A stretch of 64,000 bases of DNA from Pseudomonas sp. PSB18 (GTDB taxonomy: Bacteria; Pseudomonadota; Gammaproteobacteria; Pseudomonadales; Pseudomonadaceae): NCBI RefSeq assembly GCF_014596565.1, contig NZ_NOIN01000012.1:1-64000 (forward strand), written 5' to 3'. Under the pieces are notes generated by a model. The model ran no database searches. It had not been told where the DNA came from and saw nothing but the letters and a program-made list of their open reading frames with translations. Below, piece by piece: positions 27,076-35,163 of this stretch (position 1 is the first letter of the stretch; each line of letters opens with the position of its first letter). A program made the translations under genes and the position numbers.

Positions 27076-27549
27076 GTGCTGACCCATCTCGATTCCCAAG
27101 GTCGCGCCAACATGGTCGACGTGACCGACAAGGCCGTGACGTTCCGTGAGGCCACCGCCGAAGCTTTTGTGCGCATGTTGCCCGCTACGCTGCAGATGAT
27201 CGTCAGCGGCGGTCACCCCAAGGGCGATGTGTTCGCCGTCGCACGCATTGCCGGCATCCAGGCGGCGAAAAAAACCAGCGATCTGATTCCGCTCTGTCAT
27301 CCGCTGATGCTCACCGGCGTCAAGGTCGAGCTCAATGCCGAAGGGGAGGATCGGGTGCGCATCGTTGCCCGTTGCAAGCTCTCGGGACAAACAGGGGTGG
27401 AGATGGAAGCCCTGACCGCCGCCAGCGTTGCCGCGCTGACCATCTATGACATGTGCAAGGCCGTGGACCGGGGCATGACCATTGAAGGGGTGCGGGTGCT
27501 GGAAAAGCTCGGCGGCAAGAGTGGTCATTTCCAGGCGGACGCGTCATGA
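27076..27549 (+). CDS. moaC: Cyclic pyranopterin monophosphate synthase MoaC
   Basis: MoaC (157 residues) converts the MoaA product (3',8-cyclo-GTP) to cyclic pyranopterin monophosphate in molybdenum cofactor synthesis. Family motifs present are MVDVTDKAVTFREA, KKTSDLIPLCHPL and GVEMEALTAASVAALTIYDMCKA. The last includes the conserved catalytic region. GTG 27076 is the start, with AGGAG at 27064-27068. The moaD ATG overlaps its stop by four bases. Confidence 0.96.
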   Translation: MLTHLDSQGRANMVDVTDKAVTFREATAEAFVRMLPATLQMIVSGGHPKGDVFAVARIAGIQAAKKTSDLIPLCHPLMLTGVKVELNAEGEDRVRIVARCKLSGQTGVEMEALTAASVAALTIYDMCKAVDRGMTIEGVRVLEKLGGKSGHFQADAS

Positions 27550-27788
27550 AAATCAATGTGAAATTCTTTGCCCGTTACCGCGAGGCCGTGGGCATGGACG
27601 CTTTGAGCGTCGAGGATCAGTTCTCTACCGTAGACGACGTTCGCACGCTGTTGGCGGATCGCCCGGGCTTCGAGGTGTTGAGCGAGCAGAACCTGATGTG
27701 TGCCCGCAACGAAGAGTTGTGTCAGCTCGATGAGCCACTGGTGGATGGCGACGAAGTCGCCTTCTTTCCCACGGTGACCGGAGGCTGA
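27546..27788 (+). CDS. moaD: Molybdopterin synthase sulfur-carrier subunit MoaD
   Basis: MoaD (80 residues) is a ubiquitin-like sulfur carrier that donates sulfur from its C-terminal thiocarboxylate to cyclic pyranopterin monophosphate. It begins MKINVKFFARYREAVG and ends VAFFPTVTGG; the terminal Gly-Gly is required for activation. It overlaps moaC by four bases and moaE starts three bases later, so the three are translationally coupled. Confidence 0.95.
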   Translation: MKINVKFFARYREAVGMDALSVEDQFSTVDDVRTLLADRPGFEVLSEQNLMCARNEELCQLDEPLVDGDEVAFFPTVTGG

Positions 27789-27791
27789 GTC

Positions 27792-28244
27792 ATGGCGATT
27801 CGTGTACAGGCCGAGCCGTTCGATCCGGGCGCCGAAGTCAACGCGATGCACGCGGCCAATGTCGGTGTAGGCGCGGTGGTGAGTTTTGTCGGCTACGTGC
27901 GGGATTTCAATGACGGCCTGGACGTGTCCGGGATGTTCCTGGAGCACTACCCGGGCATGACCGAGAAAGCCCTGGGCAAGATTGCCATCGAGGCGCAGCA
28001 GCGCTGGCCGCTGCTGAAGCTGGAAGTGCTGCACCGCATCGGCGCCCTGGAGCCGGGCGAGCCCATCGTCTTCGTCGCTGCCGCCAGTGCCCATCGCCAG
28101 GCGGCATTCGACGCCTGCGCCTTTGTCATGGACTACCTCAAGACCCGTGCCCCGTTCTGGAAGAAGGAAAACACTGCGGAAGGCCCGCGCTGGGTCGAGG
28201 GACGGGACAGTGACCATGCGGCGGCGGATCGCTGGAAGCAGTAG
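27792..28244 (+). CDS. moaE: Molybdopterin synthase catalytic subunit MoaE
   Basis: MoaE (150 residues) forms the molybdopterin synthase heterotetramer with MoaD and transfers its two sulfurs. Family motifs include GAVVSFVGYVRDFN, LEHYPGMTEKAL, HRIGALEPGE and FDACAFVMDYLKTRAPFWKKE. The last carries the conserved lysines of the active site. Length is normal. It closes the moaCDE unit; moaA and moaB are not in the window. Confidence 0.95.
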   Translation: MAIRVQAEPFDPGAEVNAMHAANVGVGAVVSFVGYVRDFNDGLDVSGMFLEHYPGMTEKALGKIAIEAQQRWPLLKLEVLHRIGALEPGEPIVFVAAASAHRQAAFDACAFVMDYLKTRAPFWKKENTAEGPRWVEGRDSDHAAADRWKQ

Positions 28245-28271
28245 ACACTCCTTGGTTAGCTGATAGTCCGT

Positions 28272-28347
28272 CATCGCGAGCAGGCTCGCTCCCACATTGG
28301 ATCCGTGCAAACCGGGATCCTCTGTGGGAGCGAGCCTGTTCGCGATG
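28272..28347. repeat. REP pair after moaE
   Basis: CATCGCGAGCAGGCTCGCTC and on (28272-28296) faces its inverse (28323-28347). Confidence 0.88.
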
Positions 28348-28387
28348 GGGGGCATCAGCCTTCCATCATTTCTTCAATTGACGATCT

Positions 28388-28420
28388 GTACATTAAAGTC
28401 CAGTATGGATTTATAAGTAC
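28388..28420. promoter_or_regulatory. Candidate operator upstream of the amino-acid binding protein
   Basis: Imperfect inverted arms 28388-28402 and 28406-28420 (11 of 15 matches) surround GTA. The core GTCCA-GTA-TGGAT matches the core of the 32374-32405 palindrome before dauB. Confidence 0.55.
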
Positions 28421-28481
28421 ATAATTAGTCGTGCCTGCTTTTTCTCTGCCAAACCAACAACAATCCCGCGAGAGAACGATC

Positions 28482-29258
28482 ATGAAGAAATTCCCCCTTA
28501 TCACTGGCCTGGCTCTGAGCCTGCTGGCCTCCAGCAGCCTGTTCGCCGCTGAGAAGACCCTGCGCATCGGCATCGAAGCGGCTTACCCGCCGTTTGCTTC
28601 CAAGACCTCGGAAGGGAAGATCGTGGGGTTCGACTACGACATCGGCAATGCGCTGTGCGCGCAGATGAAGGTCAACTGCGAGTGGGTCGAGGGTGAATTC
28701 GACGGGCTGATTCCGTCGTTGAAGGTGAAGAAGATCGACATGGCGTTGTCGTCCATGACCATCACGGAGGAGCGCAAGAAGTCGGTGGATTTCACCCACA
28801 AGTACTACTTCACCTCATCGCGATTGGTCATGAAGAAGGGAGCGGTGGTGGATGATCAGTACGCGAGCCTGAAGGGCAAGACCGTGGGTGTGCAGCGGGC
28901 GACCACCACCGACCGCTACGCCACCGAAGTTCTCGAACCCAAAGGCGTGATCGTCAAGCGCTACAGCAATAACGAAGAAATCTACATGGACCTGGCATCG
29001 GCTCGCCTGGATGCGATTTTTGCCGACACCATTCCGCTGGAAGATTTCCTGTCGATGCCCCGGGGCAAGGACTACGGGTTTGTCGGTCCTGAACTCAAGG
29101 ACCCGAAGTACGTTGGGGAAGGTGCTGGCATTGCGGTGCGCAAGGGCAATGCCCAGTTGGTGGCGGATTTGAACAAGGCCATCGATGGGATTCGGGCCAA
29201 CGGCGAGTACCAGAAGATCGAGGCCAAGTATTTCAAGTCGGATATTTATGGTGACTGA
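28482..29258 (+). CDS. Periplasmic amino-acid binding protein (ABC importer), dau locus
   Basis: This 258-residue protein has a signal peptide (MKKFPLITGLALSLLASSSLFAAE) and a type II periplasmic binding fold of the lysine/arginine/ornithine family. Motifs include LRIGIEAAYPPFASK, GFDYDIGNALC, FDGLIPSLKVKKIDMALSSM and the lobe-2 stretch VGVQRATTTDRYA. ATG 28482 follows GAGAGA. No permease or ATPase gene is adjacent, so it probably feeds a transporter encoded elsewhere. Its place beside dauBAR, as with PA3865 in P. aeruginosa, suggests arginine or another basic amino acid as ligand (inference). Confidence 0.85.
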   Translation: MKKFPLITGLALSLLASSSLFAAEKTLRIGIEAAYPPFASKTSEGKIVGFDYDIGNALCAQMKVNCEWVEGEFDGLIPSLKVKKIDMALSSMTITEERKKSVDFTHKYYFTSSRLVMKKGAVVDDQYASLKGKTVGVQRATTTDRYATEVLEPKGVIVKRYSNNEEIYMDLASARLDAIFADTIPLEDFLSMPRGKDYGFVGPELKDPKYVGEGAGIAVRKGNAQLVADLNKAIDGIRANGEYQKIEAKYFKSDIYGD

Positions 29259-29266
29259 TTGATTGT

Positions 29267-29360
29267 CATCGCGAGCAGGCTCGCTTCCACATTGGATCTC
29301 ATTGAACATAGATAATGTGTTCGCCACCGATCGCCTGTGGGAGCGAGCCTGCTCGCGATG
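29267..29360. repeat. REP pair between the binding protein gene and dauR
   Basis: The arm 29267-29291 (one substitution, GCTTCCACA) faces 29336-29360, with GAGCGAGCCTGCTCGCGATG. It fills the convergent gap. Confidence 0.87.
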
Positions 29361-29383
29361 GCGTCAGTCCAGGCGACGCAACC

Positions 29384-30010
29384 TCAGCCTTTCAACTCTT
29401 TCAAGTGCTTGTACACCGTCGCCCGCCCCATGTTCAGCACATTGGCCACGTAATTGGAGGCGCTCTTGCCCTTGAAGGCACCTTCGGCGTGCAGCGCCAG
29501 CACCAGTTCGCGTTTATGGTCGCGAGTCAGCAGGTTCAGGCTCAACTGACGCTCGCGCATCCAGGCGTGCAGGAAGGTGTTGATGCGCTCCTGCCAGTCA
29601 TCGCGGAACAGAGAGTCGGGCTGCGGAATCAACTTGCCGGGTGACAGGAACAGGTCCAGCGCGGCCTTGGCATTCTCGAACAGTGAAATATTCAGGTTGA
29701 TGCACAGTACCGCCAATGGTCGGCCTTCGGCATCGCGCAAGACGCTGCTGAGGCTGCGAATCTTCTGTCCGTCCCAGTTCAGCTTTTCATACGGACCGAT
29801 GTTCCGTTCGTTGACATCCTCGCTGAGCATGTCCTCCAGGGACGAGTCGTCACCGATCTCGCGCTTGGAAAGGTTGTTGGCGATGTAATCGACTTTCTGC
29901 GTGCGCAGGTCGTGCAGCACCACCTCGGCGTGAGGATAGAACAGGGTGGCGATGGCATCGGCGATGGTGTGGAAATTGTCCATGGCCGGATCGGGTTGCG
30001 GGGCAGTCAT
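29384..30010 (-). CDS. dauR: YheO/DauR-type transcriptional regulator
   Basis: This 208-residue protein joins an N-terminal YheO-like PAS domain (about residues 12-125, TIADAIATLFYPHAEVVLHDL) to a C-terminal helix-turn-helix (KSASNYVANVLNMGRATVYKHLKEL). ATG 30010 has GGAG seven bases upstream and yields the normal family length; an upstream in-frame extension overlapping dauA is less likely. In P. aeruginosa DauR controls D-arginine catabolism through the dauBAR operon. Gene order here (dauB, dauA, dauR) is identical. Candidate binding sites lie before dauB and before the binding-protein gene. Confidence 0.85.
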   Translation of the reverse strand: MTAPQPDPAMDNFHTIADAIATLFYPHAEVVLHDLRTQKVDYIANNLSKREIGDDSSLEDMLSEDVNERNIGPYEKLNWDGQKIRSLSSVLRDAEGRPLAVLCINLNISLFENAKAALDLFLSPGKLIPQPDSLFRDDWQERINTFLHAWMRERQLSLNLLTRDHKRELVLALHAEGAFKGKSASNYVANVLNMGRATVYKHLKELKG

Positions 30011-30098
30011 CACAGGGCTCCAGGCAGCGTCGGCGCCCCGTGAAGCAGGGGCGCAGGGAGTGTGCCGCAATCGTGGCGATGCGTCACCTCCAGGTAGG

Positions 30099-31226
30099 TC
30101 AGGCAAGTCGCGCTGGCGACAGCATTGCGCTGCTCAGGCCGAAGCGAGCCAGGGCTTCGGGCAGTGGTTCGCCGCGCACCAGCGCTGCGCTGGCCTGGCC
30201 CATCGCCGGGGAGGTCTGGATGCCATAGCCGCCCTGGGCGGCGACCCAGAAGAATCCGGGTAGCTGCGGGTCGAACCCGGACAGCAGATCGCCGTCGTGG
30301 ACAAAACTGCGCAACCCGGCCCAAGTGCGGGTCGGGCGGCGAATGCTCAGGGTAGTGGCTTCTTCGATCTGGTAGATACCCAGGGCGATGTCCAGCTCTT
30401 CCGGTTGTACATCGTGGGGCTCCACCGGATCGGCGTTGGCCGGCGAGCCCAGGAACATGCCGGCATCGGGCTTCATGTAGAAGGATTCGTCGAGGCTCAC
30501 CAGCATCGGCCAGTCATGGATGTCCAGGCCTTCGGGGCCGGCGAAGATGAAGGCCGCCCGCCGCTTGGGTTGCAGGCCCAACGTCCGGGCGCCGGCCATT
30601 TGCGCAACCTGGTCGGCCCAGGCACCGGCCGCGTTGATCAGAATCGGCGCAGTGAAGGTCCGGTTGGCCGTTCTCACCTGCCACAGCCCCTGGTTATCGC
30701 GAATCAGGTCCAGGACTTCGCTGTCGGTGTGCACCTCGCCGCCGTTGCGGCGGATGCCGCGCAAGTAACCCTGGTGCAGCGCATCCGTGTCGATGTCGGC
30801 GGCCGTGGGGTCATAGATGGCGCCATGGACTTTTTCCCGGCGCAGGATCGGCAGACGCGTGCAGGCTTCGTCGGCGCTGAGCAATTGCATCTGCGGCACG
30901 GTGGCCTTGGCGCTGAGGTACTGAGTGTTCAGCTCGGCCGGATCACCGGTGAAGTCCACGGTCATCTCGCCCCGGGGCGTGAGCAGGGGATGTTCGCAGA
31001 AGCCGGCGGGCGGCGCGTCGAAGAAGTCACGGCTGGCCAGGGTCAATGCCCGTACCTGAGGCGTGCCATAGGCGGCGGTGAACAACGCCGCTGAACGTCC
31101 GGTGGAGTGGTAGGCCGGATGGGATTCACGTTCGAGCACAATGACCCGGCCATGGGGAGCCAGCCAGTAGCCGGTGGAGGCACCGGCAATGCCGCCGCCG
31201 ATGATGATGAAATCTGCTGAGGTCAT
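30099..31226 (-). CDS. dauA: FAD-dependent D-arginine dehydrogenase DauA
   Basis: DauA (375 residues) oxidatively deaminates D-arginine and other D-amino acids to imino acids that hydrolyse to 2-keto acids. The N-terminal FAD motif is IIIGGGIAGASTGYWLA. Downstream are family stretches YHSTGRSAALFTAAYGTPQVR, LGLQPKRRAAFIF, HDWPMLVSLDESFY and AAQGGYGIQTSPAMG. They agree closely with the P. aeruginosa enzyme as I remember it. DauB converts the keto acid to L-arginine, so the pair racemises D- to L-arginine. Confidence 0.9.
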   Translation of the reverse strand: MTSADFIIIGGGIAGASTGYWLAPHGRVIVLERESHPAYHSTGRSAALFTAAYGTPQVRALTLASRDFFDAPPAGFCEHPLLTPRGEMTVDFTGDPAELNTQYLSAKATVPQMQLLSADEACTRLPILRREKVHGAIYDPTAADIDTDALHQGYLRGIRRNGGEVHTDSEVLDLIRDNQGLWQVRTANRTFTAPILINAAGAWADQVAQMAGARTLGLQPKRRAAFIFAGPEGLDIHDWPMLVSLDESFYMKPDAGMFLGSPANADPVEPHDVQPEELDIALGIYQIEEATTLSIRRPTRTWAGLRSFVHDGDLLSGFDPQLPGFFWVAAQGGYGIQTSPAMGQASAALVRGEPLPEALARFGLSSAMLSPARLA

Positions 31227-31271
31227 GAAGCTCTCCTATGGAGCGCGGTCCCGGGAATGTCGCGGGTTCCT

Positions 31272-31386
31272 TGTGGGAGCGAGCCTGTGTGGGAGCCGAG
31301 CTTGCTCGCGATGAAGACGCCTCGATCCATTGACCGTGTTTTCGTTCATCGCGAGCAAGCTTTGCTCCCACAGGCTCGCTCCCACG
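31272..31386. repeat. Nested REP pair between dauA and dauB
   Basis: An inner inverted pair (31287-31312 and 31347-31371, GGGAGCCGAGCTTGCTCGCG type) lies inside outer arms (GTGGGAGCGAGCCTG at 31273 and its complement ending near 31385). It separates dauB from dauA within the presumed operon. Confidence 0.85.
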
Positions 31387-31401
31387 GGGGAATGTGCTGT
31401 A

Positions 31402-32349
31402 TCAGTTGCGGAGTTGGTAAAGCGCATTCGCCAGCGCCACATCTTCCAGTCCCAGGCCGATGGAGCGGAAGAACACGTGGCGCTCTAGGTCTGGTCGCGC
31501 AACCTGTCCGCTGAGCAGTTCAGGCAAGTCACCGATGATGCTCGACGGTTGCCAACCATGTTGTTCGGCAGCGATCAGCATCTCGCCGGCCGAGCCTGGG
31601 GTGGTCTGACGATAGTCGCAGTACACGTCCATGTCATCGAGGCTGTGGGGTGGCACTTCATGGGCGCGCGGGGCGTTAGTGCTGATTGAAGTGATCAGCG
31701 CCGGTTTGCCCAGTGTCTTCGGATCCAGCACCGCTTTGGCGGACGAGGTGCAGAGCATCACCACATCGGCATCGTGTACCGCCGCCGCAAGGCTGTCGGC
31801 AATCTCCAGGCGCGGATCCAGGCCGGTGATCGACGCGCGTTCCTGTGCCGTCTTGCTCTGCAGGCCGGGCGAGTAGAGGCTGATGGTCTTCCAATCCCGC
31901 AAGCCCTTGACGTAATGCACGTGCGCCCGCGCTACCGCACCGCTGCCGATGACGGCCAGGCGTTGGGCGTGGGGCAGGGCGAGGGCGTCGACGGCGACGG
32001 CCGTGGTGGCTGCGGTGCGGGCGGTCGTCAGTTCGGCGGCATCGCACAGCAACAGCGGCTGGCCGGTGCGCATCGACATCAGCAAGGTCCAGGCGGTGAT
32101 CAGCGGGCCCTGTTCGCGCACGATGTAGGGTGACGTCTTGACGCCATAGACCTGATCTTCGGCCAGCACCCCCAGGTAGTTGATGAAGTCCCCGGCGCCC
32201 TGGGGAAATTCCACCCATTGCTGTGCCGGTTGCAGCGCCTGCCCGGTTGCAAGGTCGCGAAACAGTTTGCGCAGAATGTGTGGCACATCGACTTGCCCGA
32301 GCAGCGCGCGAGCCTGGGCTTGGGTCATCACGTAAGGTGTGCTGGACAT
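31402..32349 (-). CDS. dauB: DauB, NAD(P)H-dependent L-arginine dehydrogenase (ornithine cyclodeaminase fold)
   Basis: DauB (315 residues) belongs to the ornithine cyclodeaminase/mu-crystallin family and reduces 2-ketoarginine plus ammonia to L-arginine. The Rossmann motif is LAVIGSGAVARAHVHYV. The substrate-side stretches YGVKTSPYIV and RTAATTAVAVDALA are also present. Its partner DauA lies downstream. The start is ATG 32349 with a GGAGT-type site upstream. A 32-base inverted repeat stands 25 bases before it. Confidence 0.88.
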   Translation of the reverse strand: MSSTPYVMTQAQARALLGQVDVPHILRKLFRDLATGQALQPAQQWVEFPQGAGDFINYLGVLAEDQVYGVKTSPYIVREQGPLITAWTLLMSMRTGQPLLLCDAAELTTARTAATTAVAVDALALPHAQRLAVIGSGAVARAHVHYVKGLRDWKTISLYSPGLQSKTAQERASITGLDPRLEIADSLAAAVHDADVVMLCTSSAKAVLDPKTLGKPALITSISTNAPRAHEVPPHSLDDMDVYCDYRQTTPGSAGEMLIAAEQHGWQPSSIIGDLPELLSGQVARPDLERHVFFRSIGLGLEDVALANALYQLRN

Positions 32350-32373
32350 CAGAACTCCGGAGGGCTTCGTATT

Positions 32374-32405
32374 AAACTAATTTGTCCATTATGGACTTTT
32401 AGTTT
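32374..32405. promoter_or_regulatory. 32-base operator-like palindrome before dauB
   Basis: The outer arms AAACTA (32374-32379) and TAGTTT (32400-32405) and the core GTCCA-TTATGGAC are symmetric about 32389.5. Position and symmetry suit a dimeric regulator such as DauR. Confidence 0.65.
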
Positions 32406-32434
32406 ATTGGAGCAATATGCCGGGCAAAAAAAAA

Positions 32435-32454
32435 CGCAGCCGTCGAGGGCTGCG
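32435..32454. terminator. Terminator after rhlB
   Basis: CGCAGCC (32435-32441) pairs with GGCTGCG (32448-32454), with nine As on one side and CTTTTTT on the other. It lies 23 bases past the rhlB stop and insulates rhlB from the dau promoter region. Confidence 0.85.
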
Positions 32455-32476
32455 CTTTTTTGGGCGAGGGCGACTG

Positions 32477-33943
32477 TCAGGGACGTTTGCGCTCAACCGG
32501 CCGCAGCAGATGGGTTGGCGGCATTTCGCAACTGATCTTGCGACCCAGCAGTGCCTCGATGGACGGCAACTGATAGGAGTCGTCCTCTCCGGCGAAGCTG
32601 ATGGACACGCCCTCGGCACCCGCACGACCGGTACGGCCGATGCGGTGCACGTAGTCGTCCGGCACTTCCGGCAGGGTGAAGTTGATCACATGGCTGATGC
32701 CGTCGATGTGAATGCCGCGGCCGGCCACATCGGTCGCCACCAGCACACGGATCTTGCCTTCGCGAAAACCCTCGAGCGTCTTGATGCGTTTGTGCTGGGG
32801 CACGTCACCTGACAGCTGGGCCGCATTGACGCCGTCGCGCACCAGGCGTTCTTCGATGCGCCGCACTTCGTCCTTGCGGTTGGCGAACACCATGACCCGT
32901 TCCCAACCGTTGTCGTTGACCAGGTTGTAGAGCAGCTTGTACTTGTCGGCACCAGCTACCGCGTAGATATGTTGTTCGACGTTTTCACTGGCGACGTTCT
33001 CGGCTTCGATCTCGACGACGGCCGGGTCGGTGGTCCATTGCCGGGCCAGGTTCATCACGTCCTCGGTGAAGGTGGCGGAGAACAGCAGGGTCTGGCGTTC
33101 GCTTTTCGGTGGGGTCTGGCGAATGATCTGGCGCACTTGCGGGATGAAGCCCATGTCGAGCATGCGGTCGGCTTCGTCCAGCACCATGACCTCGACCATA
33201 TCCAGGTGCACGTCGCCGCGCTGGTTGAAGTCCAGCAGGCGGCCGGGCGTTGCCACCAGGATGTCGCAATGACGGGCTTCGAGGTGCTTGAGCTGCTTGT
33301 CGAAGTCCATGCCGCCGACAAACGTCATGACGTTCAGGCCGGTGTATTTGGTCAGGTCGGCGGCGTCCTTGGCGATCTGCACCACCAGCTCGCGGGTCGG
33401 CGCGATGATCAGTGCCCTCGGTTCGCCCATGTAGCGCTCTTTGGGCGGTGGCGTCTGCAGCAGCTGGGTGATGATGGAGATCAGGAACGCGGCGGTCTTG
33501 CCGGTACCGGTCTGGGCGCGACCGATGGCGTCCTTGCCGGCCAGGGTGTAACCCAGCACCTGGGCCTGGATCGGCGTGCAATAGGGGAAACCCAGGTCCT
33601 GGATGGCATGCATCAGTTCCGGGGCAAGCTTGAAATCGTGGAAGCGGGTCTTGCCTTCCTGGGGCTCTACGACAAAGTCCTCGAGCTTCCAGGCGACGAC
33701 CGGTGGCTTCGGTGCGCGTTCGCGGCGTGGCTTGGGGGCTTCGTTGCGCGGCTTGTCCGGCGCAGGAGCGGCGTCAGGCGAGGTCACCGGCTCTTTTTTC
33801 GTCTGCGCAACAGGTGCGGAGCGGCGCGATTGTTGTGGCGCTTCGGTATGGCTCGGGCCTTGGACCGGGGCGCTGGGGCCAGGCGCGAGCTGCTCGGCCT
33901 CGCTCTTACCGAACATCTTCTTGAGTGCTTTGAGCACGGTCAT
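32477..33943 (-). CDS. rhlB: DEAD-box ATP-dependent RNA helicase RhlB
   Basis: This 488-residue protein unwinds RNA and in gammaproteobacteria feeds structured mRNA to the degradosome. An N-terminal basic, Pro/Ala-rich tail (residues 15-85) precedes the helicase core. The core motifs are AQTGTGKT (I), PTRELVVQI (Ia), ATPGR (Ib), DEAD in VLDEADRMLDMGF (II), SAT (III), VATDVAGRGIHID (V) and HRIGRTGRAG (VI). Placement beside dauB matches PA3861 of P. aeruginosa, which supports the RhlB name; on sequence alone RhlE would be the alternative. Confidence 0.88.
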   Translation of the reverse strand: MTVLKALKKMFGKSEAEQLAPGPSAPVQGPSHTEAPQQSRRSAPVAQTKKEPVTSPDAAPAPDKPRNEAPKPRRERAPKPPVVAWKLEDFVVEPQEGKTRFHDFKLAPELMHAIQDLGFPYCTPIQAQVLGYTLAGKDAIGRAQTGTGKTAAFLISIITQLLQTPPPKERYMGEPRALIIAPTRELVVQIAKDAADLTKYTGLNVMTFVGGMDFDKQLKHLEARHCDILVATPGRLLDFNQRGDVHLDMVEVMVLDEADRMLDMGFIPQVRQIIRQTPPKSERQTLLFSATFTEDVMNLARQWTTDPAVVEIEAENVASENVEQHIYAVAGADKYKLLYNLVNDNGWERVMVFANRKDEVRRIEERLVRDGVNAAQLSGDVPQHKRIKTLEGFREGKIRVLVATDVAGRGIHIDGISHVINFTLPEVPDDYVHRIGRTGRAGAEGVSISFAGEDDSYQLPSIEALLGRKISCEMPPTHLLRPVERKRP

Positions 33944-34032
33944 CTCATCGATTGGTTAAGGAATGTACGCCGGCCAGTGTAATGCAAGAAACGGGCGCGG
34001 CGTAGTGGGTTCGTCAAAGGCTTGGCGGCGAT

Positions 34033-34689
34033 TCAGCGCAAGCGTTCGGCCAGCCAGGTGCCGATGTCGCGAATCTCCTCGGGTAACACTTCGTGGCCCA
34101 TTGGGTATTCCTGCCATGTCACGGTGACACCATGCTGCTTCAAATACTCTTTTGCGGTCCGGCCCATGGGGTTGAGCACCACTTCGTCGTATTGCCCGTG
34201 CAGCGCCAGGACCGGAATGCGTTGCTGACTGGCGGATAATTGCAGTTCATCACCGAATGTCGGCGCATAGGTGGACAGCGCGATCACGCCGCCCAGCGGC
34301 CCCTGCCACTTCACGAAAGCCGTGTGATAGACCACCGCACCGCCTTGGGAAAAACCGGCCAGGAAGATCCTCGAGGCGTCTATTCCGCTGGCTCGCTGGC
34401 TTTCGATCAGGTCCATGACTCGTTTGGCCGACACTTCCAGTTGCTGCTCGTCAATGGCGCGCGCCGGGCTCAAGGCACGGATGTCGTACCAACTGGGCAT
34501 CGCATAGCCACCATTAATCGTTACTGGCTGGGTCGGTGCCTGGGGTAGAACGAAACGCGTGGTGTGCAGGTTTTGCTGCAGGATTTCGGCTACCGGCATG
34601 AAGTCATAACGATCGGCGCCCAGGCCGTGGAGCCAGATAACACATGCGTCCGCAGTGCCGTTGGGCTCGAGAATCAGGGGGTCGGTCAT
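34033..34689 (-). CDS. estB: Carboxylesterase II (alpha/beta hydrolase, EstB type)
   Basis: This 218-residue alpha/beta hydrolase of the phospholipase/carboxylesterase family hydrolyses short- to medium-chain esters. The sequence follows P. fluorescens carboxylesterase II: VIWLHGLGADRYDF (oxyanion loop), GFSQGGAVVYHTAF (nucleophile Ser near residue 114), LALHGQYDEVVLN (Asp near 168) and PMGHEVLPEE (His near 199). There is no signal peptide. It lies 89 bases upstream of rhlB on the same strand and may be read with it. Confidence 0.93.
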   Translation of the reverse strand: MTDPLILEPNGTADACVIWLHGLGADRYDFMPVAEILQQNLHTTRFVLPQAPTQPVTINGGYAMPSWYDIRALSPARAIDEQQLEVSAKRVMDLIESQRASGIDASRIFLAGFSQGGAVVYHTAFVKWQGPLGGVIALSTYAPTFGDELQLSASQQRIPVLALHGQYDEVVLNPMGRTAKEYLKQHGVTVTWQEYPMGHEVLPEEIRDIGTWLAERLR

Positions 34690-35163
34690 GGCTGTGCTCC
34701 AAATCTGTGCGGGCGCGCTCTATCAGTGCATGGTTACGGTGCGTGCCCGGCGTCTCAGTTAATTAGATGTCGCAAAATTACAACTTTTTGTCTTGACGTA
34801 ATTCTCAAGGGCCCAGCGCGACGGTCTGGTACGGGCTTTGCTATGAGGATACCCGAGTGATGAATCTTACGCTGCGCGGTAACACTATCAGCTCGACGCG
34901 ACGCATGGGATATCGGAAATCCGGTGATGGATGTTCGCCAATAGCCGCTACGGGCTTCGCGAACGTGAAGGGCTACAGCCCGTTCGGCCGATTGGTGAGA
35001 AGTGGGTATGGCTGCCAATGGCACACCGTCCTCATTAATAGACTCATAGCGAAGGTCCAGACGTCGGTTGACCCTAAAAAAAGCCAACAAGGGTCGGCAA
35101 TGCCCCAAAAGGGTGCGATAGGACTCAAGCTCCGACACAACAAGAGCAAAACTGGAGGTTTGA
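34690..35163. other. Divergent control region between estB and aapJ
   Basis: The 474 bases hold no convincing gene, although open frames of 121 (+) and 142 (-) residues cross it; both run into aapJ in the wrong frame or strand. Amino-acid transport operons usually carry nitrogen-responsive promoters here. I found no clear sigma-54 -24/-12 pair. Confidence 0.5.
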
